A stretch of 5,990 bases of DNA from Candidatus Sulfotelmatobacter sp. (lineage in GTDB: Bacteria > Acidobacteriota > Terriglobia > Terriglobales > Acidobacteriaceae), in contig JASIKQ010000273.1 of the NCBI GenBank assembly GCA_030049565.1, forward strand, positions 1 to 5,990, in the 5' to 3' direction. The first letter of the stretch is position 1, and every line of letters starts with the position of its first letter. Below the pieces are notes generated by a model that worked only from the letters and a program-made list of their open reading frames with translations, did not search any database and was not told where the DNA came from. Position numbers and translations under genes: made by a program. This document shows positions 1 to 5,919 of this stretch, in pieces.

Positions 1-186
1 TTCAATCCGTTTCCAGAAGCGGGGTTCAGGCGCGCAATGGCTAATCTCGAGCAGAGTCTGCGTGCTAATCCGCGGCCATTTTATGTGCTCTACCACAATC
101 CTGTTTTCGAGCACCTGCTAGGTGGGAGTAAGCTGTTCAGAAAAATCGGGGGGACGCATCAGTACGCGTGTTATCAAGCGCGTTGA
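1..186 (+). CDS. 3' end of a probable class I SAM-dependent methyltransferase (partial)
   Basis: An open frame runs from base 1 to a TGA at 184-186 and encodes 61 residues. The start lies left of the window. The fragment begins FNPFPEAGFRRAMANLEQSL and continues with NPRPFYVLYHNPVFEHLL, ending GTHQYACYQAR. An NPF motif, then a helix with NLEQSL, then a PRPFYVLYHNP strand matches my memory of the C-terminus of small class I methyltransferases common in Acidobacteriota, where the last strands and helix complete the Rossmann-like fold. The SAM-binding motifs would lie upstream and cannot be seen, so enzyme class and substrate are inferred from family resemblance only. The gene converges on the receptor gene, with 57 bp between the two stop codons. 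It has no complete start here, so it is easy to overlook. An uncharacterised protein is the alternative. Confidence 0.6.
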   Translation, partial: FNPFPEAGFRRAMANLEQSLRANPRPFYVLYHNPVFEHLLGGSKLFRKIGGTHQYACYQAR

Positions 187-200
187 AAATGTGGGGTGGT

Positions 201-233
201 CAGGAAGCGAGTTCGACAAAAACCCGCTTCCTG
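201..233. terminator. Inverted repeat between convergent genes, possible bidirectional terminator
   Basis: A perfect 9-bp inverted repeat, CAGGAAGCG at 201-209 and CGCTTCCTG at 225-233, encloses a 15-nt loop. It sits 14 bp after the left-hand gene's stop codon and 10 bp after the receptor's stop codon on the opposite strand, where a shared terminator is expected. Neither strand has a T-run directly after the stem. The only T-rich run on the minus strand lies inside the loop. It is therefore not a canonical intrinsic terminator. It may act as a 3'-end stabilising hairpin or with Rho. Confidence 0.45.
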
Positions 234-243
234 CGTGCAATCG

Positions 244-3200
244 TCAGAAGGTAAACCGCGCCCCGAACTGGAACTGGCGCGGGGTGTTCACGTTGGTTGT
301 GATCCCGCCAAATGGCTGGTTCACGCTTGCCGCCAGGGTCTGCATGGGTGGCATCCCATATTGTGCCCAGTTCGCCACGTTGTACGAGGAAACATCGAAG
401 CGTAGATCTTTGTGTTCCCCAATAGCGAAGTTCTTGTAAACGGAGAGATCCAGATCCCGTGCTCCTCGCGTGCGCACATTGGCGAGATACGCCGGAGCGT
501 TCCCAGGAATCAGAGTATTCCCCGAGCCCCCGTTCTCGGTACCTGGTATTGCGAAGCAGTTGTTGTTGACCCAGTTGGCAGGTGTACGCTGAATACCACT
601 CGCCGGATTGCAGACCAGATCGGCTCGTTGATTGAAGTACCCGGGACTCGCCCCCGAGGACGGCGACGCAATGGGAACACCTGTGCTGAGATAGGCGATC
701 GCATTTACAGTCCATCCACCTGCAAATTTATCCGCGACACCATTCAGGTTGACCCGCTGCCCCTTGCCAATCGGCAAGTCATAAGAAACCTGCCCGGTGA
801 ATTGGTACTTCACGTCCTGCGGGCTGATCGAATGTTCGTACTTCAGATCTCTCCAGTCTTGAGGTCCGCCTGGGTTGTGAGAACCGACGAAGCCCAGGGG
901 CGGATACCCATCGTCGGTCATGATCTTTCCCCAAGTGAAAGTACTTAGCGTGGTGAAGTGGCTCGTCAATCTTTTCTGCACTTTGGCTTGCAAGGAACTG
1001 TATTCCGAATCCCCCGCCGGGTATCCCCACGCGAGAATGCCATTACCGGTGCCGTAGCCGCCGTTACCGAATTGCGGAAACGGCTGGAGGGTCGCCCAGT
1101 GAGGGACGGTGGCTTGTCCACTGAAGTTTGAATTAAGGCTGACCGGCCCAGCGTTGGGCACCATACAGCTCGGTGCAGGAACGAGGCACAGCCCACTCCC
1201 ATATTGCGCGATGGTAGCGAGGCTGAGCTGATTCAGATCGACATTGCTAAAAGGCAGGAAGAGACCGCGGCTGCCGACATAGCCGGCAGTCACCACGACC
1301 TGATGCGGCAGTTCATACTCTAGGGCGAAATTGTAGTTGTAGACGGTGGGGGTGGGCTCGGAGTGGAGCACGGTGCTCAAACCAATGCCCAGGTTGTTGG
1401 CTAAGCCCGTTGGCGGAGTGGTGATAACCGGGATGATTCCTCCGGGTGTGCCGGGCGCAGTGGGGAAGGGATTGCTGAGAGAGTAATCGCCATTGTAGAC
1501 GCCAGGGGTGGGAAGCGGACATGATCCCGACACCAATCCGAAGATCGAATTGCCGCTGCCGTCTGGGTTAAAGCAGGTGCCGTTCCACGGAGACCCGGAC
1601 GAAAAGCCATCGGTATTGATGGCGTTAGAGACGTTGTGCGTGCTGGGGCCGTAATAGAAGCCTGCGCCACCCCGCACTACGAAGTGCGCAATCGGCTGCC
1701 AGGCGAAGGCCAATCGAGGGCCAAAGTTGTGGAGATTCGTCGTAAACGGCGAGCGATTGCTGCCATTGACGTAGATTTCTGCGCCCGTGTACGAGACTCC
1801 ATTCAACGTATTGCTCACAGTGGGATTGAAATATTCCTGCCGGTTGAAACGCTCATTGCGTCCTCCGAAAATGTCCCAACGTAAGCCGGCGGTGATGGTC
1901 AGAGCCTTCGAGTAATGGTACGTATCCTCGACAAAAGTCGCGTAGTACGGGTTGGACTCGGCCAAGAAGACGTCTTTGCTGAAATTACCCGGGTATCCGA
2001 GATTGATTTCCGCTCCCGGCGACATGCCCATGCCCACTAGGATCGAGGCAAAATCGCTGCCGCCCACGGGAGTGATCGCTGAGGCTTGTTGATCCGTTGC
2101 GGTGAAGTCGAAACCGTACACGCCCGCGGGTGCCGGCGGCTGGCCGACATTGAGATAGCGCTTCATCCATTCAAAGCCGGTCGACAGTTCGTGCTTTCCC
2201 CAAACCTTATTGATCGTGGCATTAGCATCGCTGTTCTCGCTGGCATAGAAAAACAGGTTGTAGTTAGCGGTGCCACCCACTCCGTCTATTCCGGTCGGCG
2301 GAGTGAGGTCGTTGAAAATCATGAACGGAAGCTGCTTGATAACCTCCTGCGCGGCCAACGAAGCGGGAAAGCCAAGCGTGGTGCCGTTGACGCTGCCGAG
2401 ATTGGTAAGGTCTGTGTTGCTATACGCAGGATTTCCCTGATTCTCATGATGCCGCGTGAAGGAATAGCGCAGATTTAGGACAGTGGTCGAATTGAGCGTC
2501 AGGTCGTCGGCCAGGATAACGTTGCGCCCGTTGGTTGTGTTCTGCGCATAGTTGGGATCCCAACCGGGAGCTGGGAAAACGTTGGCCGTGGAGAAGATCA
2601 GTTTGTCATACGAAAAGCGGGTGAATAGGCGCTGCCGTTCACTCTTGGCCCAGTCGACGCGCACATCAAACCGGTGTCCATTGAATGGATCCAGGCCTGG
2701 CAGTTGGAAATTATCAAGGACGTCAGACGTCGCTGAATCGCACGTCGCAGGACTCGGGAAGTTGCAGTGCGGCATGTTCGATAGAAACAGCAAGCCGAGG
2801 GGATTCGGATTTGAGATTTTATTACCAGGAAATTGCTGCCGCACCAGTGTCGGGCAGTTACCGGTCTGCGGCGGTGGGCATGGCAAGCTAACGGTAACGT
2901 CGGGCTGGGTCGGATCGTAGATCGGAAAGCCCATGGCCGAAAAGTTGCCGGTTCTTTCGGCGCTGGTGGGAACGGTGAATGCGTCTATACCCTCGAACTC
3001 CACCTGCTGCGTGTCTTCGTAATCCGCGAAGAAGAAGAGCTTGTCTTTCTTGATTGGTCCGCCGATGGCGCCGCCCTCCTGATAACGGTGGAAGGAAGGA
3101 GGCGTGTTGCTTTGCCCGAGGCTCAACTGGCTTTGCTTATTGAAATAGTCGTTCGCCGCCAAAACATTGGGCCGGAACACTCCAAAAACGTCGCCATGAA

Positions 3201-4026
3201 ATTTATTGGTGCCGGACTTGCTCACCAGGCTGATGACGCCTGCGGCGCCGCTCTGGTAGGAGGCAGGCGTATTCTGTGTCTCGACACGCACCTCGTCGAT
3301 GCCATCCTCGGGAATGTTCATCGCCGGGATAATGGCGGCAGAATTGTTTTCCGCAATTCCGATCGGGCTGCCATCGAGCATGTAGTAGGCGGAGCCCACG
3401 ATAGATCCATTGATCGTGTCGGCGGAGACGTCGACCCCGGGACGCCCGATCGATATGTTCTGAATGTTCGCCATCGAGTCGCTGGAGTTCGGCGAGCCGT
3501 TGACCGGAATCACGCCAGCGCTCAATTGCACCAGATCGTATACATTGCGATACAACAACGGTACCCGGTCGATCGTTGGCGCCGTAATGAGCGAGCCGAC
3601 AGTAGAGTTGGTGGGCTCGACCAACTCCACTCCTTCCGTGACCGTGATCGTCTCCGAGATCGCGCCCACCTGCAGCGTTATATTCACGTCTGTTACTTGG
3701 TCGATGTCGACCGTGACGTTGTCGCGCACAACTTTCGCAAAGCCCTTTTGGCTGGCCGTGACCTGATAAGCTCCGGGATTGAGAGAGATGAAGGTATAGA
3801 GGCCTGCGGAGGTTGTTGTTGTGCGCTGGGTCACCCCTGTTGCTTTGCTCAGCAGGACGACCTGCGCCCCGGAAACTACGGCTCCGCCTGGGTCGGTAAC
3901 CGTGCCGCTGATACTGCCCCTTCCGGCTTGTGCAAAAGCATTCGTGGTGAAAAAGATGAAAAAGATAAGAAGGCATACCCAATAGCACGACCGCGCACTT
4001 CTAGGAATGGAACTCCCTGAGTTCAT
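244..4026 (-). CDS. Oar-like TonB-dependent outer-membrane receptor with N-terminal carboxypeptidase-regulatory-like domain
   Basis: This 1260-residue protein is predicted to import a large substrate across the outer membrane, powered by TonB-ExbBD. Residues 1-32 form a signal peptide: basic start, hydrophobic VCLLIFFIFF core, cleavage after AFA before Gln33. Residues 36-118 form a carboxypeptidase-regulatory-like beta-sandwich (GSISGTVTDPGGAVVSGAQV, then GLYTFISLNPGAYQVTASQKGF). The plug follows from about 125 (ETITVTE; YYMLDGSPI at 214-222; GIDEVRVETQNTPASYQSG at 242-260; SKSGTNKFHG at 269-278). The rest is a long barrel ending GARFTF, with the terminal Phe typical of BamA-inserted proteins. 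Length fits acidobacterial Oar-like receptors. The ATG is supported by AGGAGG six bases upstream. No SusD partner is visible. The substrate is unknown; a carbohydrate is only inferred from the neighbouring LacI-family regulator. The family call is secure, the substrate is not. Confidence 0.95.
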   Translation of the reverse strand: MNSGSSIPRSARSCYWVCLLIFFIFFTTNAFAQAGRGSISGTVTDPGGAVVSGAQVVLLSKATGVTQRTTTTSAGLYTFISLNPGAYQVTASQKGFAKVVRDNVTVDIDQVTDVNITLQVGAISETITVTEGVELVEPTNSTVGSLITAPTIDRVPLLYRNVYDLVQLSAGVIPVNGSPNSSDSMANIQNISIGRPGVDVSADTINGSIVGSAYYMLDGSPIGIAENNSAAIIPAMNIPEDGIDEVRVETQNTPASYQSGAAGVISLVSKSGTNKFHGDVFGVFRPNVLAANDYFNKQSQLSLGQSNTPPSFHRYQEGGAIGGPIKKDKLFFFADYEDTQQVEFEGIDAFTVPTSAERTGNFSAMGFPIYDPTQPDVTVSLPCPPPQTGNCPTLVRQQFPGNKISNPNPLGLLFLSNMPHCNFPSPATCDSATSDVLDNFQLPGLDPFNGHRFDVRVDWAKSERQRLFTRFSYDKLIFSTANVFPAPGWDPNYAQNTTNGRNVILADDLTLNSTTVLNLRYSFTRHHENQGNPAYSNTDLTNLGSVNGTTLGFPASLAAQEVIKQLPFMIFNDLTPPTGIDGVGGTANYNLFFYASENSDANATINKVWGKHELSTGFEWMKRYLNVGQPPAPAGVYGFDFTATDQQASAITPVGGSDFASILVGMGMSPGAEINLGYPGNFSKDVFLAESNPYYATFVEDTYHYSKALTITAGLRWDIFGGRNERFNRQEYFNPTVSNTLNGVSYTGAEIYVNGSNRSPFTTNLHNFGPRLAFAWQPIAHFVVRGGAGFYYGPSTHNVSNAINTDGFSSGSPWNGTCFNPDGSGNSIFGLVSGSCPLPTPGVYNGDYSLSNPFPTAPGTPGGIIPVITTPPTGLANNLGIGLSTVLHSEPTPTVYNYNFALEYELPHQVVVTAGYVGSRGLFLPFSNVDLNQLSLATIAQYGSGLCLVPAPSCMVPNAGPVSLNSNFSGQATVPHWATLQPFPQFGNGGYGTGNGILAWGYPAGDSEYSSLQAKVQKRLTSHFTTLSTFTWGKIMTDDGYPPLGFVGSHNPGGPQDWRDLKYEHSISPQDVKYQFTGQVSYDLPIGKGQRVNLNGVADKFAGGWTVNAIAYLSTGVPIASPSSGASPGYFNQRADLVCNPASGIQRTPANWVNNNCFAIPGTENGGSGNTLIPGNAPAYLANVRTRGARDLDLSVYKNFAIGEHKDLRFDVSSYNVANWAQYGMPPMQTLAASVNQPFGGITTNVNTPRQFQFGARFTF

Positions 4027-4032
4027 GCCGCC

Positions 4033-4038
4033 CCTCCT
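4033..4038 (-). promoter_or_regulatory. Shine-Dalgarno of the receptor gene
   Basis: On the minus strand, AGGAGG (inside GAGGAGGGG) lies six bases before the ATG at 4026-4024. This strong site fixes the receptor start and agrees with the signal peptide beginning directly at that Met. Confidence 0.8.
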
Positions 4039-4155
4039 CAGTTCTCGATTTCAAGACGTGCACCGATACCGTATCCGCCCACAGCGATTATCAAGTTCGA
4101 AAGCAGTGGGACCGGGCTCTCCTGCGTAAGGTCCATCCGTCTTCCTTGCGTTCGT

Positions 4156-4176
4156 ACCGAGCCTCGCGGCTCAGGT
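4156..4176 (-). promoter_or_regulatory. Small hairpin in the receptor leader
   Basis: The arms GAGCC (4159-4163) and GGCTC (4168-4172) enclose a 4-base loop. The stem extends by ACC/GGT if one base at 4173 is bulged, giving eight pairs. No T-run follows on the minus strand, so it does not look like a terminator. It would lie in the 5' untranslated leader of the receptor mRNA if transcription starts near 4229. Function is unknown, and a chance stem is possible. Confidence 0.3.
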
Positions 4177-4189
4177 GGCTCCGAAGCAG

Positions 4190-4200
4190 TAACTTAGTTA
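4190..4200. promoter_or_regulatory. 11-bp perfect palindrome next to the candidate operator
   Basis: TAACTTAGTTA has perfect five-base arms around a single central base. It sits one base from the imperfect palindrome at 4202-4218. It could be a second protein-binding site upstream of the receptor, but palindromes this short arise by chance. Confidence 0.3.
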
Positions 4201-4201
4201 G

Positions 4202-4218
4202 GCGTAAGACGTTTTCGC
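4202..4218. promoter_or_regulatory. Candidate operator for the adjacent LacI-family regulator
   Basis: The 17-bp sequence GCGTAAGACGTTTTCGC is an imperfect palindrome of the form GCGnAAnnnnnTTnCGC, with a central ACGT. LacI/GalR operators are typically 14-20 bp imperfect palindromes with a central CG, where the hinge-helix leucine inserts; the AAnACG and CGTTTT core resembles known PurR and cre sites. The site lies 176 bp before the receptor ATG and just downstream of a perfect -35 box. If transcription starts near 4229, the site covers roughly +11 to +27, which would suit repression. Binding by the neighbouring regulator is an inference from position and form only. Confidence 0.4.
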
Positions 4219-4235
4219 TTTATTAAATCGTATCA

Positions 4236-4265
4236 ATAGTGGAGTTTTTCGCTATCCGCTGTCAA
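4236..4265 (-). promoter_or_regulatory. Putative receptor promoter with perfect -35 and weak -10
   Basis: On the minus strand a perfect TTGACA (4265-4260) is followed after 18 bp by CACTAT (4241-4236), which matches only three of six TATAAT positions. The -35 follows directly on the T-rich tail of the putative regulator terminator and precedes the candidate operator, a sensible order. The poor -10 means the exact start point is uncertain. The AT-rich stretch at 4221-4237 offers other -10 choices, but without good spacing. Confidence 0.35.
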
Positions 4266-4286
4266 GAAGAAAAGCCGCTTTGCGAC
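4264..4286 (-). terminator. Putative weak intrinsic terminator of the LacI-family gene
   Basis: On the minus strand GTCGC-AAA-GCGGC (4286-4274) can form a five-pair stem with one G-U pair and a triloop. It is followed by TTTTCTTCTT (4273-4264). It starts about 43 bp after the regulator stop codon. The stem is short, so termination may be partial and some read-through into the receptor gene is possible. Confidence 0.45.
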
Positions 4287-4328
4287 GGCGACTCTATCCT
4301 CTCTCAAGGAAAACTCCCCTGGGCGAAG

Positions 4329-5375
4329 CTAGGCCAGTTTGCGCGTCGACTCCCGCACCACTAACTGCGGCGCAACCTTGCGATGCTGAGCTGTGACCTC
4401 CCGTTTCTCAAGTACCGAGTTAATTCCCTCCAGCACTATGCCCACCGCGCCCGCGCCCATCGCCTCCATCGGCTGGCGAATGGTTGTTAGCGGAGGCGTA
4501 CACAACGCCGAAGCCGCCACGTCATCAAAGCCAATGACGGAACACTGCTCCGGAACCCGCCAGCCATGTTTATCCAGCGCCCGAATCGCACCAAAAGCCG
4601 TCATATCGTCGAAAGCCAGCAGGGCCGTGAATTGCCGCTTCTGCTTGATTAATTCTTCCGTCAGCTTTTGCCCCGCTTCGAAGCTGGATAAAGGATCCCG
4701 CGACTCGGGCAGATCAACGATAAGCCGGTTATCGAGTTCCAGCTCGCGCTCCTTGGCGCAGGTGCGAATGCCTCGCCAGCGTGGAGAACTATCGGCCAGG
4801 GTTTTCGGGCCACGAATGAAAGCAATCTTGCGGTGGCCCAACGAGTGCAGATACTCCATGGCGAGATAGCCGCCGACTTCGTTGTCGACGATGACCGAAC
4901 TCATCGAATCCCCTTTGAGTTCGCATCCGATCAGTGCCGTGGGAATACTGCTTTTTTCCACATCGGCGAGCAGGTTGATATCCAGAAACAACCAGTTTGC
5001 CAGCACAATCAATCCCTCGATGCGGCGGTCGAGCAGCATCTCGAGATAGCGTTCAAAGCGGCTGCGCTCGTTGTGTACGTCAGTAAGGATGGGCAGATAC
5101 GAAGCCTGATAGAGCGTGTTCTCGATACCGCGCAGCACCAGCGTGCAGTAAGGGTCGGTCATGTCGAAGACCATGACCCCGACCGTATGGCTGCGCTTGC
5201 TCCGCAGCGAACGGGCAAACTGATTCGGGCGATAGCCCAGCTTCTCCGCCGCTCGCTCGATGCGCTTTTTCGTGACCGGAGGGATGTAGCGCGCCAGCGG
5301 CGCATCGTTCAAAACGATCGACACCGTGGTGGAGGAAAATCCGCTCTCTTTTGCCACATCGCGAATCGTGACCAT
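4329..5375 (-). CDS. LacI/GalR-family transcriptional regulator
   Basis: This 348-residue DNA-binding regulator has the full family architecture. Residues 2-23 are the helix-turn-helix (TIRDVAKESGFSSTTVSIVLN). KLGYRPN (45-51) leads into the hinge helix QFARSLRSKRS, with Leu57 as the expected minor-groove residue. A periplasmic-binding-protein-like effector domain follows from about 63 (HTVGVMVFDMTDPY; RRIEGLIVLANW; YLHSLGHRKIAFIRGP; AFDDMTAFGAIRAL; VIGFDDVAASALCTPPLTTI). I start at the ATG at 5375-5373 because the helix-turn-helix begins there, as is normal in the family, and AGGG lies five bases upstream. An in-frame GTG at 5420 would add 15 residues, but it overlaps its own Shine-Dalgarno-like sequence. 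At the usual TVSR position this protein has Ile20. The effector is unknown; family members mostly sense sugars or nucleobases. It probably controls the receptor gene that follows on the same strand. Confidence 0.95.
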   Translation of the reverse strand: MVTIRDVAKESGFSSTTVSIVLNDAPLARYIPPVTKKRIERAAEKLGYRPNQFARSLRSKRSHTVGVMVFDMTDPYCTLVLRGIENTLYQASYLPILTDVHNERSRFERYLEMLLDRRIEGLIVLANWLFLDINLLADVEKSSIPTALIGCELKGDSMSSVIVDNEVGGYLAMEYLHSLGHRKIAFIRGPKTLADSSPRWRGIRTCAKERELELDNRLIVDLPESRDPLSSFEAGQKLTEELIKQKRQFTALLAFDDMTAFGAIRALDKHGWRVPEQCSVIGFDDVAASALCTPPLTTIRQPMEAMGAGAVGIVLEGINSVLEKREVTAQHRKVAPQLVVRESTRKLA

Positions 5376-5380
5376 TGCAG

Positions 5381-5384
5381 CCCT
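5381..5384 (-). promoter_or_regulatory. Short Shine-Dalgarno that decides the regulator start
   Basis: AGGG on the minus strand lies five bases before the ATG at 5375-5373. It is modest, but it supports this start over the upstream in-frame GTG. Confidence 0.5.
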
Positions 5385-5417
5385 ATCGTGCACTCGCAAT
5401 CGAAAATTAACCGCTCG

Positions 5418-5425
5418 CACCTCCT
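5418..5425 (-). promoter_or_regulatory. Anti-SD-matching AGGAGGTG without a well-placed start codon
   Basis: An AGGAGGTG octamer, a full match to the anti-Shine-Dalgarno, lies on the minus strand in the regulator leader, 42 bp before the chosen ATG. The only nearby in-frame start is the GTG formed by its own last bases. The next in-frame candidate, TTG at 5399, is 18 bp away. It may be a ribosome stand-by site, part of a mis-set start, or chance. Confidence 0.3.
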
Positions 5426-5455
5426 GCCTGAATTAGCAGCTGGCGGTTGGCCGAC

Positions 5456-5485
5456 ACTACAGCTAGAGACTACGACGAGTGTCAA
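5456..5485 (-). promoter_or_regulatory. Putative promoter of the LacI-family gene
   Basis: On the minus strand a perfect TTGACA (5485-5480) and TGTAGT (5461-5456, four of six matches to TATAAT) are 18 bp apart. Transcription would start near 5449, giving a leader of about 74 nt before the ATG. Spacing and position are right for a sigma70-type promoter. No clear copy of the 4202-4218 palindrome is seen here, so autoregulation through that motif is not evident. Confidence 0.5.
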
Positions 5486-5494
5486 GCGGGCACA

Positions 5495-5678
5495 AATATT
5501 TGGGAGTGGCTCATCTTGGATGTCATTCCGAGCAGGCACTTTTTGCGAAGCGAGGGCCTGCCCTGAGCGAAGTCGAAGGAAATCCGGGCGAGCCGCGCCA
5601 GGTGTCGCGCCTTTACGCAACGTACGGACGCTTTCGGCTCGCTTCTTTTCAAACTAAGCGACTACCCAATATTTGGGA
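5495..5678. repeat. Pair of 11-bp direct repeats flanking the intergenic repeat element
   Basis: AATATTTGGGA occurs at 5495-5505 and again at 5668-5678. With one mismatch the match runs to 14 bases (ending GTG in the first copy, TTG in the second). The two copies bracket 162 bp that contain the GTCATTCCGAG element. This could be a target-site duplication from insertion of a small mobile element. The inner ends show no clear terminal inverted repeats, so recombination or chance remain possible. Confidence 0.35.
5520..5586. repeat. Dispersed intergenic repeat element (GTCATTCCGAG type)
   Basis: The stretch starts GTCATTCCGAG (5522-5532) and contains CCTGAGCGAAGTCGAAGG (5562-5579). I recognise both as pieces of a repeat scattered between genes in acidobacterial and some other bacterial genomes. 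Internally, GCAGGC (5532-5537) and GCCTGC (5556-5561) form inverted arms. GCGAAGCGAGG (5545-5555) is echoed by GCGAAGTCGAAGG (5567-5579). No protein is encoded; reading frames across it give low-complexity peptides of the kind often mis-annotated from such repeats. Only one copy lies in this window, so the repeat call rests on recognition. Exact ends are uncertain. Confidence 0.6.
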
Positions 5679-5888
5679 TTGCTTTTTGGGTTGCTGTTGC
5701 TCGATTTCAAAATGCAAGCCGATGCCATTCCATTTCTCGTGACTGGAACAACTTCCGATCCAAAATTCGCCCCTGACAGCAAAGGCTTGGCCCACAGCCT
5801 GTGAAACAGCAAGGATCTCAAAAGTAATCTTATGAGCGGTGTGACCAGCTTGCTCAATAAGAAGCAGTGAGGAAACAGCATAGGTTTA
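5679..5888. other. Intergenic stretch with no recognised gene
   Basis: I see no credible coding region here on either strand. A minus-strand frame is open from the right edge to 5654, but its product is compositionally odd, crosses the 5889-5919 repeat, has no good ribosome-binding site and resembles nothing I know. A short inverted pair, AGGCT (5783-5787) and AGCCT (5795-5799), and a repeated GAAACAGCA (5803-5811 and 5872-5880) are present and may be chance. Confidence 0.5.
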
Positions 5889-5919
5889 CCCCGTGTTCCT
5901 CTGTGTCCTCCGTGATTCC
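5889..5919. repeat. Short degenerate tandem repeat (CTCYGTG type)
   Basis: Three successive units share a CYCYGTG core at a 9-11 base period: CCCCGTGTTC (5889-5898), CTCTGTGTC (5899-5907) and CTCCGTGATTC (5908-5918). The complementary strand reads CACGGAGGACACAGAGGAACA, split here across units. I recognise it as a motif widely scattered between genes in several soil bacterial phyla. Its origin and role are unknown to me. Confidence 0.5.

Noticed and set aside
3203..3988. A minus-strand open frame (261 codons) overlapping the receptor N-terminal region in another phase
   Set aside because: It is Arg/His/Ser-rich, with no domain. The overlapping receptor frame has a signal peptide, regulatory-like domain and plug motifs, so this is a shifted-frame shadow.
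2833..4020. A long plus-strand open frame (395 codons) antisense to the receptor gene
   Set aside because: It lies wholly inside the receptor gene, its product is rich in Arg/Asp/Val/His without any recognisable domain, and it has no ribosome-binding site of note. The length reflects the GC-biased codon pattern of the real gene on the other strand.
4329..5420. Regulator start at the upstream GTG, adding 15 residues
   Set aside because: The GTG is formed by the end of AGGAGGTG, so there is no spacing for ribosome binding, and family members normally begin just before the helix-turn-helix, as at the ATG at 5375.
5309..5620. A minus-strand frame of 103 codons upstream of and overlapping the regulator start
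   Set aside because: Its sequence includes FLRLRSGQALAS, typical of false peptides read through this repeat, and it overlaps the regulator's promoter and first codons.
4833..5657. A plus-strand open frame (274 codons) antisense to the regulator and running into the repeat element
   Set aside because: Most of it mirrors the regulator gene, and its tail (ACPERSRRKSGRAAPG) is the kind of peptide produced by translating the GTCATTCCGAG repeat. No domain or start signal supports it.
5783..5880. Short AGGCT/AGCCT inverted pair and a repeated GAAACAGCA
   Set aside because: Arms of five bases and a nine-base duplicate are within what chance produces in several hundred bases, and nothing around them suggests an attachment site or CRISPR-like array.
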